A DNA stretch of 64,000 nucleotides from Synaphobranchus kaupii (lineage: Eukaryota; Chordata; Actinopteri; Anguilliformes; Synaphobranchidae). The first letter of the stretch is position 1. Each line of letters begins with the position of its first letter. Below, piece by piece: positions 23,348 through 33,362 of this stretch. The notes under the pieces are model-generated. The model was given only the letters and a program-made list of their open reading frames with translations, made no database searches and was not told the origin of the DNA. A program made the position numbers and the translations under genes. The stretch spans positions 58,923,027 through 58,987,026 of the forward strand of contig CM056378.1 of assembly GCA_029718625.1 (NCBI GenBank). The letters are read 5' to 3'.

Positions 23348-24543
23348 TAGGGGTGGGAATCGAGAACCGGTTCCAGTCAAGCTTATCAATTCTATTATCG
23401 ATTCCAGCATGTATTCCTGACAGCTAGCCTACACGTCATGCGCGCCGTCGTTTTTCATTCGGTCAGCGCATGCTGGCAGGCAGAGTTTGGTGCCCCGTCT
23501 AATATAAAATGTGAACGTCATTTTTAAAAAACTCATTTAGGCTACTATCATTTAAAAATGAATAGAAAATCTGTTTTGTGATCGCCTTCGGAAATGATCA
23601 ACTATTCAACAGATTTGTGGAGTGTGTGCTTATAACCAACTACAAGTGTAAAACTACAGTCTTTTGATTGGCGGTAGACTAATCTGACAACGATTGCCTG
23701 CTTGGCCACGCACAGATGAGTAGCCTAGTTTAGATTTGGAAAGCGAACAACTAACCTAAATGAGCTAAATGATAATCTTCAATCTTCGTCATCTTCAGCT
23801 AATAAGAGAAGCCAGCTTGCCTCAGGTAACGTTAAAGATCTAATCTTTCTTCCATGTACATGTATAGGCTAAATGAGATAGGGGGAGATTGGTGACAGTT
23901 AAAACTGTTCTGGTAATACAGAAACCAACGCAAACGTTACGGTGCAGCTTTATGAAACACGCCTAGAAGCGTAACTAACTCATAAGTAAAGTTTGCGATC
24001 TTTGTTACTACTGAATATGCCAATCACAGAGCAGCGGTTAAACAACAATATTTTATCCATCTTTTTTGACATAACGTTAAACTGATAATTTATCCTCTCT
24101 TCTTGCGTCCTTTTTCATTATTTTCCGGTGTCTCTTATTTTCTTTGATGTTTGATATTTTTAAGCACTCGTATTAATCAAGCCAAATGACATTTATAATG
24201 CCATTTCAATTTACAGAATTATACAATTCTGACTGTTTTATTGGATGCTCTGCCACTTTGTGCAGGCATAAATATAGCAGATAAATATTTTCCATGATAT
24301 GACTAAGAAATATGAATGAAAAACAAATGCTTTATACTTCTATATATTGTGTCATTGAATCCATTTTAGATGACCACCTGATAGTAATAGTAATAGTTGG
24401 TCTTTTAATAGCCTGGGAGTAAATAGTATTTAAGGAATCGATAAAGGAATCGATAAAGAATTAGATCGATAAGCGGAATCGATAATTCAATTCAATTTTA
24501 TAATGGCATCGGTATCAATAAAATCTAACGATTCCCATCCCTA
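23348..24543. mobile_element. Non-autonomous hAT element
   Basis: The left end is TAGGGGTGGGAATCG and the reverse complement of the right end is TAGGGATGGGAATCG. Flanking 8-mers are GGTACATT (23340-23347) and GGTATATT (24544-24551), a 7/8 match. The 1.2 kb interior has no transposase frame. It includes GAATCGATAA-rich subterminal repeats near 24435-24490. hAT assignment rests on the 8 bp duplication and TIR. Confidence 0.75.
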
Positions 24544-24557
24544 GGTATATTTTGATA

Positions 24558-26092
24558 TACACTACTCACAAAAAGTTAGGGATATTTGGCTTTCAGGTGA
24601 AATTTATGGAAAATGTAAGTTCACGCTACAGTGATATTATACGTATCATGAAAATAGGGCATTTAAGTAGAAGCATGCAATGGTGATTTCCTCATCTCAA
24701 ACAATTTATTGAAACAAAAGCCAACAACAGTGGTGGGTATACCACAACAAAAATGTCAATGTCTCAATAACTTGTCATGTGCCCTTGAGCATCAATTACA
24801 GCTTGACAACGACGTCTCATGCTGTTCACAAGTCGACTTATTGTCTGCTGAGGCATGGCATCCCACTCTTCTTGAAGGGCAGCCCTCAGGTCATTGAGGT
24901 TCTGGGGTACAGAGTTACGAGCCTCTACACGGTGAGTCAGCTGATCCCATAGGTTTTCTATGGGATTCAGGTCTGGAGAAAGTGCAGGCCACTCCATTTG
25001 AGGTACCCCAGTCTCCAGCAGCCTTTCCCTAATGATGCGACCTCAATGAGCTGGAGCATTGTCGTCCATGAAGATGAAATTAGGCCTGTGTTGTTCATGC
25101 AGGGGCACAATGACTGGATTAATGATGTTATTCAGGTAGTATGGGCTTGTCACTGTACCATTCACACAGTGTAGGGCAGTTCTGTATTGACTAGACACAC
25201 CTGCCCACACTGTAACACTGCCACCACCAAAGGGTCGTCTGGTGACAACAGTGGCTGATGCATAGCGCTCTCCTTGACGTCTCCAACATCGTTGGCGGCC
25301 ATCATTTCTGCTCAACGTGAATCGACTTTCATCAGAGAACAGCACTGAGGCCCACTGGTCCCTCGTCCAGCGTAAATGCTCCCTGGCCCATGCAAGACGA
25401 TGACGCCTGTGCCTGGTGGTGTGGTCAGGTACCCTTGCAGGTCGTCTAGCACGCAGACCACGCTGATGTAAACGGTTTCGAATGGTCTGACGTGACACTT
25501 GGGTGCCTCTCACCTCCCTTACATGTGCCTGGAGTTGAGTGGCATTCATCATCCGGTTCCGCAGGGCACTGTTCACAATGAAGCGGTCATCAGTGTGGGA
25601 TGTGGCCAAAGGACGTCCACTTCTATGCCTTTCTGTGACTCTTCCAGTCTCTCTGTATCTCTGTTGCAACCTGCTGATGACACTCTGTGACACTCTAAGC
25701 TCAGTGGCCACTTCCCTCTGAGAACACCCTGTTTGAAGCCTCGCAATGGCGAGGTACTGTTGATCAATTGTTAGGTGTCGTCTTGGTCTCATGATGTCAA
25801 AATGTGAACAGCATGATGAAGAGGACTGTTTAAATACCAATTCTAATTGAACCAGGAAATGTATTGGTCGATTCATGGATCAAACACCTGTTGTGAATTT
25901 TGCCGTTCAGCTCCTTGTTAGAGAACAGCAAGTTGTGCAAAAAGTACTGAAACATTGAATAGTTGAACATGTGCATTCAAAAGTTTAGAGAAGGTCAAAT
26001 TAATTTCACCTGTAAAGGTTATAGTGCATTTTAGGTTCATCCTGAAATTTCACCCGAAAGCCGAATATCCCTAACTTTTTGTGAGTAGTGTA
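24558..26092 (-). mobile_element. Tc1-like transposon with nearly intact transposase
   Basis: The left TIR after TA reads CACTACTCACAAAAAGTTAG followed by GGATATT. The right end is its reverse complement followed by TA at 26091. TIR similarity extends about 45 bp with a few differences. At 1,535 bp it is a standard size. The transposase reads on the minus strand. The element stands 14 bp beyond the hAT at 23348-24543 and directly touches another Tc1-like element at 26093. Confidence 0.92.
24764..25792 (-). pseudogene. Tc1-like DD34E transposase with one in-frame stop
   Basis: Starting at the ATG at 25792 ([14 protein letters not shown]), the frame runs 342 codons to 24764, the normal Tc1 length. 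It is interrupted only by TGA at 25043-25045, directly after NAPAH. Two helix-turn-helix DNA-binding segments occupy roughly residues 5-110 ([35 protein letters not shown]), with a basic patch near 125-145. Catalytic residues are in [15 protein letters not shown] and NPIENLW, with 34 residues between the second D and E. The stop is explained by CGA to TGA, a CpG transition. I chose the internal ATG because upstream codons (25793-25876) match no family sequence. Confidence 0.92.
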
Positions 26093-26708
26093 TACTACTC
26101 AAAAGAAGTTAAGGGTCAAACGTATTTGTGCATATAAATATAGGCTAACAAGATAAAATGGTGACGACTAATGACAAAATAATTCTTTGTTGGCTCAAGA
26201 ACACAAAACACAAAACAAAAAACTTTTGATTAGATACTAGTTTATTACAGAATGTTCAGCACATGGATTGGCCTGCATATTCACCCGACTTGTCACCCAT
26301 TGAGCATGCATGGGATGAACTAGGGCGGCGAGTTCGAGCACATCACGTCCCTGCCGTCAACCTCCAGCAACTGGCTCAGCGATTAGTCGCAGAATGGCTA
26401 GCGATCCCTCAACGTTATTTCCAACGCCTGATCAACAGCATGTGCCAACGTTGTCAAGAATGTCTGAATGCTAACGGTGGCTACACCAGTTACTGAAGCT
26501 TCTGCGACTTGTGTGAACATCATTTTGGGGGGTGCATGACTTTTTTCATCAGGGTAATAACTAGTGTCTAATCAAAAGTTTTTTGTTTTGTGTTTTCTGT
26601 TCTTGAGCCATCAAAGAATTATTTTGTCATTAGTCGTCACCATTTTAGCACGTTAGCCTATATTTATATGCACAAATATTTTTGACCCTTAACTTCTTTT
26701 GAGTAGTA
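26093..26708 (+). mobile_element. Internally deleted Tc1-like element with long inverted repeats
   Basis: Both ends carry CTACTCAAAAGAAGTTAAGG next to TA, with inverted repeats of about 150 bp (left 26093-26250, right 26550-26708) that share GGTGACGACTAATGACAAAA. Between them only a transposase C-terminus remains. It begins immediately after the TA that ends the preceding Tc1-like element, so the junction reads TATA. Confidence 0.88.
26263..26496 (+). pseudogene. Tc1-like transposase C-terminal fragment
   Basis: The open frame encodes MDWPAYSPDLSPIEHAWDEL, containing the catalytic-glutamate block (SPIEHAWD). It continues through a helical tail with LINSMCQRCQECLNANGG to the TSY terminus. About 77 codons of a roughly 340-codon protein remain; the DNA-binding domain and both aspartates are gone. 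Its sequence differs clearly from the neighbour at 24764-25792, so the two are separate families. Confidence 0.88.
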
Positions 26709-27025
26709 TATATAACTATAGCCAATCCTCCTTTTGTAGCAATAGCTAGATTGTTGACAGAAATGTAGTTTTTAGTGTAGTTTCCGCTGCAGGCCCCCTC
26801 ATACACTTTGATATGACTTATCAGCTATAAAATACAATTGACACTAAATAACTTGCTATTTACTAATACAGTAAGGTTACACTAAGGTTAACTATTAAAG
26901 TAATGTTATTTTGTATATTTCGCAAACTGCCCCATTCATTTATAAAATGCCCCTGGATTTCAGTCCATGAGGGCAAAAAAATAATTATTTCCTACAATGC
27001 TGGCGAACATCACATAGGCTAATCA

Positions 27026-27268
27026 GTGAAACCCACGGACACCAGACTCGAGCGCACTCTTCTTCAGTTAAGGAAGAATGGTCGACCGCAAACGCAGTGT
27101 GGTGTGGTTCCACACAGCAGCAAAACCAGCAATCTTTTTAAACATTTAAAAATAACTCATCCTGAACTTTACAAGAAAGTGGAGGAGCAACACGTTTTCA
27201 GTGGAGGGGCACCACTCAGTGTCAGACAAGAGAGTTTTGAGAGAGGCAAAACATATCCAGGTAGGTAG
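27026..27268 (+). pseudogene. BED-finger fragment of a hAT transposase
   Basis: The frame includes SSKTSNLFKHLKITHPELY, the histidine half of a BED zinc finger as found in ZBED-like hAT transposases. One cysteine is visible in TQCGVV, but the normal paired cysteines are not both preserved. No downstream transposase core was found. It is a relic, possibly a single exon. Confidence 0.6.
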
Positions 27269-27269
27269 C

Positions 27270-28200
27270 CCCATTATTCAGACTAGTGTTAGTCAAGTTG
27301 TTAGTCAAGTTGAACATTTTGCCATTTATCACTGGTATGAAACAGCGCTTTGTTAATGCAGTAATAGACTACTGTAAAACCCCAAGTAAAAATAGTGTTC
27401 ATTATTTGGTCAGCTTTACCGGGTTCCATTTCATTTTAACGTATTAATAACTCTGGGGTAAGAACTGGTTTCCCGAGTACAAAATAACCACATGTATATC
27501 TATATCTGGAATCAATGAAATACAGAAAGGATACACACCTTTACTTGCTGTAGCCTACACAACCTGTTCACAGAATAGAACATGTCTCACTGGGGTGACC
27601 ACGCTAGGATAGACATAATCAGTACTGGGGTAAGCACTGGTTCCCTGAGTACAAGTAAACGCGGCAGCAGGGCTGCCGACTCTCACGCAATGACCGCAAT
27701 TTGGTAATTTCTCACGCTCTCACTATAAACGTTCATTTCTCACGCATAAAAATATGTTTCCATTTTAAAATTGCAGTTGTGTCTATTAACTACACTGTAC
27801 ATGTTATGTCCATTACATATCAAGCATCAGTTAAGTATCCGGAACGAAAGAGTCGATTTAGCAACAATAAAATCCCTTGTTGCGCACTCCCGTGGCCACT
27901 TGTGTGTACCTACCAAATAACTATGGTACCTATGGACTTTTCACGCACAGACACATAGAGCGCGAGCAACAGCCTGGCTTTGCTCGTGAGATCCAAGACG
28001 GCCAGCAGGTTAGTAATGGGCAAAAATGTGCTAGCTACGTGAATAAGGACATACGTACGCAAGTGATACCGTTGTATCCTCGAAGGTTGTAGCCACAGAA
28101 CAATATAGAACTGTGGTTGTATCCAATAAGCAGAGCCATAGAGAGAATGCCTCTGGAACCGGAAATAAGGAGGAGCCGACCGAGTAGAGGGAGCAGGCTG
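27270..28200. other. No gene recognised
   Basis: Two similar phrases, CTGGGGTAAGAACTGGTTTC near 27452 and CTGGGGTAAGCACTGGTTCC near 27624, suggest a small decayed duplication. Open frames here have no recognisable domain. Confidence 0.4.
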
Positions 28201-28625
28201 TGCAGGCCAGTCTGAGAGGCTCAGATAAGCCAGTGGGATCAAGCCTTCGCTGATCAATGATAGCTAGCTAGTAATTAGCCACAGTTAGCCTAATTGTAAA
28301 ATTCAATGGATTTTTGGCTTTAATAATAGGCTATTCATTTTTTGTAATAGTAGCTAGCTAATGTTAGAAAAACATTTTGTGTCACGCAGCATGCTAATTT
28401 TTTTGTCCGCCAGGCCAGGCTGAGAGCTGATCAAGCTGAGGGATCAAGGTAAGGAATTCGCTTTTGTTAGGCTACTATTAGCCACAGTTACTTAATTGTG
28501 AAATTCACTGGATTTTTACCTCCAACTGGTTTTGGTTTAATAATAGCTAGCGTTAACTAGTGTTTATAGAAAAACATTTTGTGTGATTCAGCGCGCTAAT
28601 TTTTGTATCAGCCAGGTAGCCACAT
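28200..28625. repeat. Diverged tandem duplication, unit about 210 bp
   Basis: The segment with TAGCCACAGTTAGCCTAATT, TTCAATGGATTTTT and AAAAACATTTTGTGTCACGCAG recurs about 210 bp later as TAGCCACAGTTACTTAATTG, TTCACTGGATTTTT and AAAAACATTTTGTGTGATTCAG. The preceding GCTGAGAG...GATCAAG phrase is also doubled. It is non-coding. Confidence 0.65.
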
Positions 28626-29673
28626 TGACAATTTTACCTGGCAAACGTTAGATTAGCTAAGTAACTTTAACATTATTATGGGAGGAAAACGGCGTAGTCA
28701 ACAACATATTTTTAACCTAATTTACTGTAGTAGATTTTGAATTTTACTGTATGAATTAACCTTTATTAGGTTGGCAGGCATGCCATCCACCAAGTTACGG
28801 CTTGGCATGGCATGCCCCATACCTACAGCACCGAGTTTGCCACTTTACAGTGTTTCTTAAGCCCTATGAGCAGCAGTTGTAGCCGAAACGGACCAGTGTA
28901 CACGGACCACACGGACCACTACCAGTAGAGGCGCTAGAGAGCAACGGACCAGTGTACACGGACCACTCCAAGTGGTCCACGAGTGGTCCGTGGACTGACC
29001 TACTGGTCCGTGGACCAGTAATACATTCTATATAGCGCTTTTCATTTTACAGAGAAAATCTCAAAGTGCTTTACAAAGGCAAATACAACAAACAGAGAAT
29101 CAAAGTGCTACAAAAAATAAAATAATAATAACAACTTGGTACATTCAGTGTGCGAGTGTTCCGTGGACAGACTTAGTGGTACGATACCTTTTAGTAGACA
29201 TCATCTTACTGTAGCCTTGCGGTTAACGCTCAGACATTTAATATTCTGTTACTATTGGACTGAGGGCAAACCTAGTGGTCTGTGAGTGGTCTGCGGACAC
29301 ACTTATTGGTTAAACTAGATTTCCATTTTAAAAATCCATTGTAGGCTATCCGTTGTTGTTGATTAGTCTACCAATTTGACAGTATTTGCTTCAAGTAGGA
29401 AATATGTAGACAATAAAAGATGGAACCTGTGTCGTAATAAAACATTAGGCTATTTAGCCTTGTCATCCACCAGTGATCATACACTAGACTAGCACGCATC
29501 GCCCCCCCATGCGGATAAAGTGCAGATGCAATTTATCTTTGTTAGCAAATGTGTTGTTGTTGTGGTGGTGGTGTTGTCTCCTCCTATTCCGTCAGGTATA
29601 CCCCAATCAGCCCCAAGACCTCATCAGCTGACACGACATCCTGTTAGCAGCCTTTTGACTTGCTCAGAAATAT

Positions 29674-29712
29674 GCACGCTGACGAAGGCGGTAAGCCGAA
29701 ACGCATCCGTGC
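29674..29712 (+). ncRNA. Hammerhead-ribozyme-like motif
   Basis: In order the sequence has a 5 nt arm GCACG (29674-29678), the core CTGACGA (29679-29685), a small hairpin GGC-GGTAA-GCC, the core GAAA (29698-29701), CGCATC, and CGTGC (29708-29712), which pairs perfectly with GCACG as stem I. The short near-palindromic stem III is the form described for Penelope-like retroelement hammerheads. Against activity are an extra A before stem II and AUC preceded by a C-A mismatch instead of the expected GUC. It lies inside the foldback element. It may be a decayed Penelope-type motif. Confidence 0.4.
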
Positions 29713-30094
29713 CCAAATAAAACAAAAGACTGAGTTGCTGTCCTTCTCTCTTTTGACCTTTTGACTCACTCAGATATAAGAAGGACCAGCAAGAGGATGC
29801 AAGCGGCTAGCTAATAGCCTATGCAGGCGCTGGGCATGGAAATCCAAACTATCAAATAAAATCTTGGAATCTATATATTTATTGTTGCATTCATTATTCA
29901 TTTGCCATGTGAGATGCTACATCCTAAAATACATGGAACATCGAAGCATGAAAACACAGCTGCTATTGTGCGATCATTGTAGGCTACATGCACTGATGAA
30001 GATCAGACGGACTGTCCACGGACCACTAGGCCTGTCCACGGAGCAGTGGTCCGTGATGCTCTTTAGCACCCCAAGTGGTAGACCAGTGCACCGT

Positions 30095-30274
30095 GGACAG
30101 ACCACTGAATTAGGTACAATACCGATGCACACTAGTTTAGTCTGTAAATTATCACTGGTGGATGAACAGGCTACATAATGTTTTATTACGACACAGGTTG
30201 CAACTTTTATTGTCTACATATTTCCTACTTGAAGCAAATACTGTCAAATTGTCATAGACAATAAACGTCTCTTA
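30095..30274 (-). repeat. 180 bp block identical to 34115-34294 (inverted copy 1)
   Basis: Read on the minus strand, this block matches 34115-34294 base for base as far as I can check by eye. It forms part of the right inner arm of the foldback element. The left inner arm (29281-29505) carries a diverged version. Confidence 0.85.
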
Positions 30275-30660
30275 GGGTAGTCAACAACGGATAGCAGCGT
30301 AGCCTACAGTGGATTTTTAAAATGTAAATGTAAGGTAATCTAGTTTAAACAATAAATCTGTCCACGGACCACTTGTGGACCACTTGGTCTGCTCTTTAGT
30401 GCCCCATAGTAACTGCTATAGAGAATATTGTAGCGCACAGTGCTGCATTCTGTTAATTCTCAGTGGGATTCCCATGATGCCTTGCGGTACCTTGTGAATT
30501 TACAATTATTTTCTCAATGTTCTGTTTGTTGTACGAATGCGGGGATATTTGTGTTCTGTTATTTAAGATTTGTAACTTATGTTCATGTATTTAGTCGTGA
30601 TTAATAAATGTTATATAAACCGAACACGTACCGTTATGCAACGTTGTAGAGAGAATAATG

Positions 30661-30687
30661 CCCCCCCCCCCCCCCCCCCCCCCCCCC
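30661..30687. repeat. 27-base C homopolymer
   Basis: An uninterrupted run of C spans this interval within the foldback element. The G-rich strand could form quadruplex DNA. Exact length should be treated cautiously because assemblies often misstate such runs. Confidence 0.9.
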
Positions 30688-31310
30688 GCTTTTCCGTATG
30701 TGATCCGTGAGTTCTATTACTGTTGATAATAAATAGCACTGTAGCGCTGGTGAAATATTATATTTAATAATTTCCTTATTTTTGTTTTATTTTTGTTTAT
30801 GTAGCCTATTTATTGATGTAGGCTATTCATTAGTAATTTGCTATAGTAAGATGCTAGATACTAAAACGCGGAGCACTAAGTCTGTCCACGGATCACTCGC
30901 GCACAGAATTACTGAGTTCTTTACCATTCTCTATCTGCGTGCCAGTGTTGCTGTCTGTTAATAATTGCTGTATGTTATGCACTTTCATGCTCTGTCTGTT
31001 TCTCTGTTTGCTGTAGGCTACTTGCCGTTGTAAAGCACTTTCGTAAAATGAAAAGCGCTATGTAGAATGTATTACTGGCCCACGGACCACTCGCGGACCA
31101 CTCGGAGTGGTCCGTGTACACTGGTCCGTTTAGAAGGACGGCTGTTTACTTCAGACAGTAAAACAGATCAATCCATATATTTATTTATGTCACATGTAAT
31201 GATAACGTTAACCTACATATTTCCTTATTTTTGCTAATGACCGCAAATGACTTTAGACGAACGACTGTTCACTTCAAACGGTAAAATGAATAAATCTGTA
31301 GGTTATATTA

Positions 31311-32003
31311 GGCCATGTAAAAAAAATAATTTGTTGATCGTCCCCGCCCGACATCGGAAAAAGGCCCCGACGACTTTCTTTTTTTATTTTTTATTTTTTT
31401 CGTGACGATGGCCAGAAGTTGCAGAAAACACGGGGAAATCCTATTTCTAAGCCATTTGGATAGAAAATCGTACTCACACCGCACTAGGAGATCCTATCCG
31501 ATCCACTAGACCTAGCCCTCTATCGACCACCACGCAAAATTGTTAGAGCGCATGTGCAGCATGAATTTCAAAACAAAGCCTATCCATGACAGGGCATGCT
31601 TATAATTATATTGACCTAGGCTATTAAATGTTTTATGATTGCTTGAACTTTGGTCTATACAGTATTTTATTGTTGTAAAAAAGGTGTTGTAGCCATATCT
31701 GGTCTATGGTGTAGTACAAGCATAAAACCAATAACATACAATCAATAAAGGAACATTTATTGACCAAAAATACATGAAACATTACAATCAATATGAGCAA
31801 AACTGATGTTGACAGGCTACAATTAAACAGAAGCAATTTGGTCGAGAGACGCAATGTTCTATATATTCTGTCGTCTTTATTTCTCTCTACGGTCCGCTGT
31901 ACCTGGCGCTTAAATAAAAAATTAAAAAAATAAAAACCGCCTTCCCTACGACTTTAAAAAAAAAAAAAAAGGACGATCAACAACTTATTTTTTTTACATG
32001 GCC
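31311..32003. mobile_element. Harbinger-like MITE with TTA target duplication
   Basis: The ends are GGCCATGTAAAAAAAATAA and its reverse complement, followed inward on both sides by GTTGATCGTCC-type sequence. Perfect TTA triplets flank it (31308-31310 and 32004-32006). A 3 bp TTA/TAA duplication and GG-starting TIRs fit PIF/Harbinger. The 693 bp interior has no transposase. The insertion splits the second copy of a roughly 125 bp tandem duplication (CTGTTTACTTCAGACAGTAA at about 31142; CTGTTCACTTCAAACGGTAA at about 31264). Confidence 0.75.
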
Positions 32004-32183
32004 TTATTTAGGCAATTTCACATGTGATGATACATATTTCTTTATTTTCGCTTTACTTTATTTGTTTATGCATTTATTGCTGTAGCTATCTGCGTGCCAG
32101 TGTTGCTGTCTGTTAATAATTGCTGTAGCCTAAGTCTGAGGAATAACAATAGGTGTGGTTTTTCAACCACACCTAACTATATA

Positions 32184-32414
32184 TAATTGTTGGTAACCAT
32201 GGTATAAGCGGGATAATACACTCCGAGGTGGTCATTATATAAGGAATAAACCACAACGGGCTGTCCCGTTATTGGAAAATAATGTACGACGGGTGTGGTG
32301 ATGCAGCTGAGGGGAAACAGAGGTCACTTACCACACCCGAAGTACATTATTTTCCAATAACGGGACAGCCCGGAGTGGTTTATTCCGCTTATACCAAGGT
32401 TACCAACAACGATT
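32184..32414. repeat. Long near-perfect palindrome
   Basis: The left arm runs through GTTGGTAACCATGGTATAAG, GGAATAAACCAC, GGGCTGTCCCGTTATTGGAA and AATAATGTAC. The right arm is its reverse complement, with a loop of about 40-50 bases near 32310. The left arm carries an extra insertion of about 35 bases. The structure could extrude as a cruciform and is likely a foldback MITE. No terminal target duplication was identified. Confidence 0.8.
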
Positions 32415-32517
32415 ATGTATCAGTTACTTTTATATTTTATCGACTTAATCTGAAATTGAAATATTCTTCCGAGGCCATTTTGGCATGTTATTTTTCCGTT
32501 GTCAAGCAAAACATCTG

Positions 32518-33362
32518 GGCCACGTTCAATCTGAAAACGGTGTGCACCATTTTGCTACGGTTTCCGGGTTGAACGACATGTTTCCTTGAAACGGTGTGAA
32601 ACGGTGTGCAACGGGCTTTGAGGTACGTTTTATCTCGTTTGGTGGGTGTGTCAGAGGTGTTACCCAATCAGCAGCAATGTGTATATAAACCCCGCCGTAT
32701 TAAAAAGGCAGTGCGCACAATGGATCCAACTAAAGTCCTTTACAATGCGTCTACATTGCGTCTACAATGTGTCTATGTGTCTACAACAATTGAAGACATT
32801 AGAAGACATGTTTGTATCTTTTGCTATTGTATGTACCATTGTGGAGAGTCACTTTCATAAACTTTTCTAATCCACTCTACTCCTCTAAATATATAATGGT
32901 AAATATTACAATAGCATATCACAACAGTGATCAGCAATAATGATAGGCCTAATACTCATAATAAAATAATTAGCTCCTATAGATTTTAACACAGTCTCGA
33001 AGGTAAGAAGTGGATTATCCTTCACCTGAAATGTTTGCCTTGTCATCCTGAAATGCGAGTCAAATGTTGGATCACTATACTTAGGAACCACAGTTTCCAC
33101 ATACCGCTTCACTCGATTGGGACGTTCTCTGCTATTCTGGACTGCAAGGGCAGTGACTGTAACATCGAGCATATTTTGGAGTATTAAACACGTATTTAAA
33201 CCGATTTCATCAGGCTCCGAAAATTCTTCGAAAAGAACGCAAAGAATGGCCTTCTCAGCTGCCATAGTTGCAACGCTTGCGTAACACAACAGGGTGTTCA
33301 ACGCACCACTGTTTCGTTTAAATAAACGCTTTGCTACATTTTGTCGGGGGCTGAACGCAGCC
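32518..33362 (-). mobile_element. Internally deleted Harbinger element, CTG target duplication
   Basis: The left end begins GGCCACGTTCAATCTG and the reverse complement of the right end begins GGCTGCGTTCAGCCCC. CTG triplets flank precisely at 32515-32517 and 33363-33365, one of the preferred 3 bp targets of Harbinger transposons. The interior retains the first part of a HARBI1-like protein on the minus strand. At 845 bp, most of the element has been lost. It is independent of the MITE at 31311. Confidence 0.8.
32906..33265 (-). pseudogene. HARBI1-like transposase N-terminal fragment
   Basis: From the ATG at 33265 (MAAEKAILCVLFEEF) the protein runs to NRVKRYVETVVPKYSDPTF, DSHFRMTRQTFQ, a block typical of the N-terminus of Harbinger nucleases, in which a V(V)P.Y.D..F..HFRM motif precedes the catalytic domain. 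The DDE nuclease region is absent, so no catalysis is possible. The upstream in-frame ATG at 33301 is less likely because it lies in terminal sequence. Confidence 0.75.

Larger units (their letters stand above)
22051..23422. repeat. 100 bp direct repeats flanking an L2 LINE (22051-22150; 23323-23422)
   Basis: The two 100 bp copies differ at one visible base (TCATATTGCC versus TCATACTGCC). Each contains host flank followed by the first 75 or so bases of a hAT element (TAGGGGTGGGAATCGAGAAC). The left copy joins directly to the 5'-truncated LINE. The right copy is separated from the LINE tail by 157 bp of unrelated sequence and continues into the full hAT element. Confidence 0.9.
28886..31131. 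mobile_element. Foldback-like element with GGTCCGTGG motif arms
   Basis: The outer left arm (28943-29085) pairs with the right arm (31021-31131). Both read AACGGACCAGTGTACACGGA from the tip, then clustered CGGACCAC/GTGGTCCG motifs, then AGTAATACATTCTA and AGCGCTTTTCATTTTAC. The left tip is doubled at 28886 and 28943. At least fifteen copies of a GTCCACGGACCAC-like motif occur inside in both orientations. A second inverted pair (29281-29505 and about 30120-30375) nests within. I see no transposase. The inner arm ends resemble the 3' ends of the L2 LINEs in this window (AGCGCTTTT...AAAGTGCTTTACA). Confidence 0.7.

Noticed and set aside
32646..32870. Small genes near a TATAAA-like site at about 32680
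   Set aside because: Overlapping short frames lie within the Harbinger element and have no domain; the TATA-like word alone is weak.
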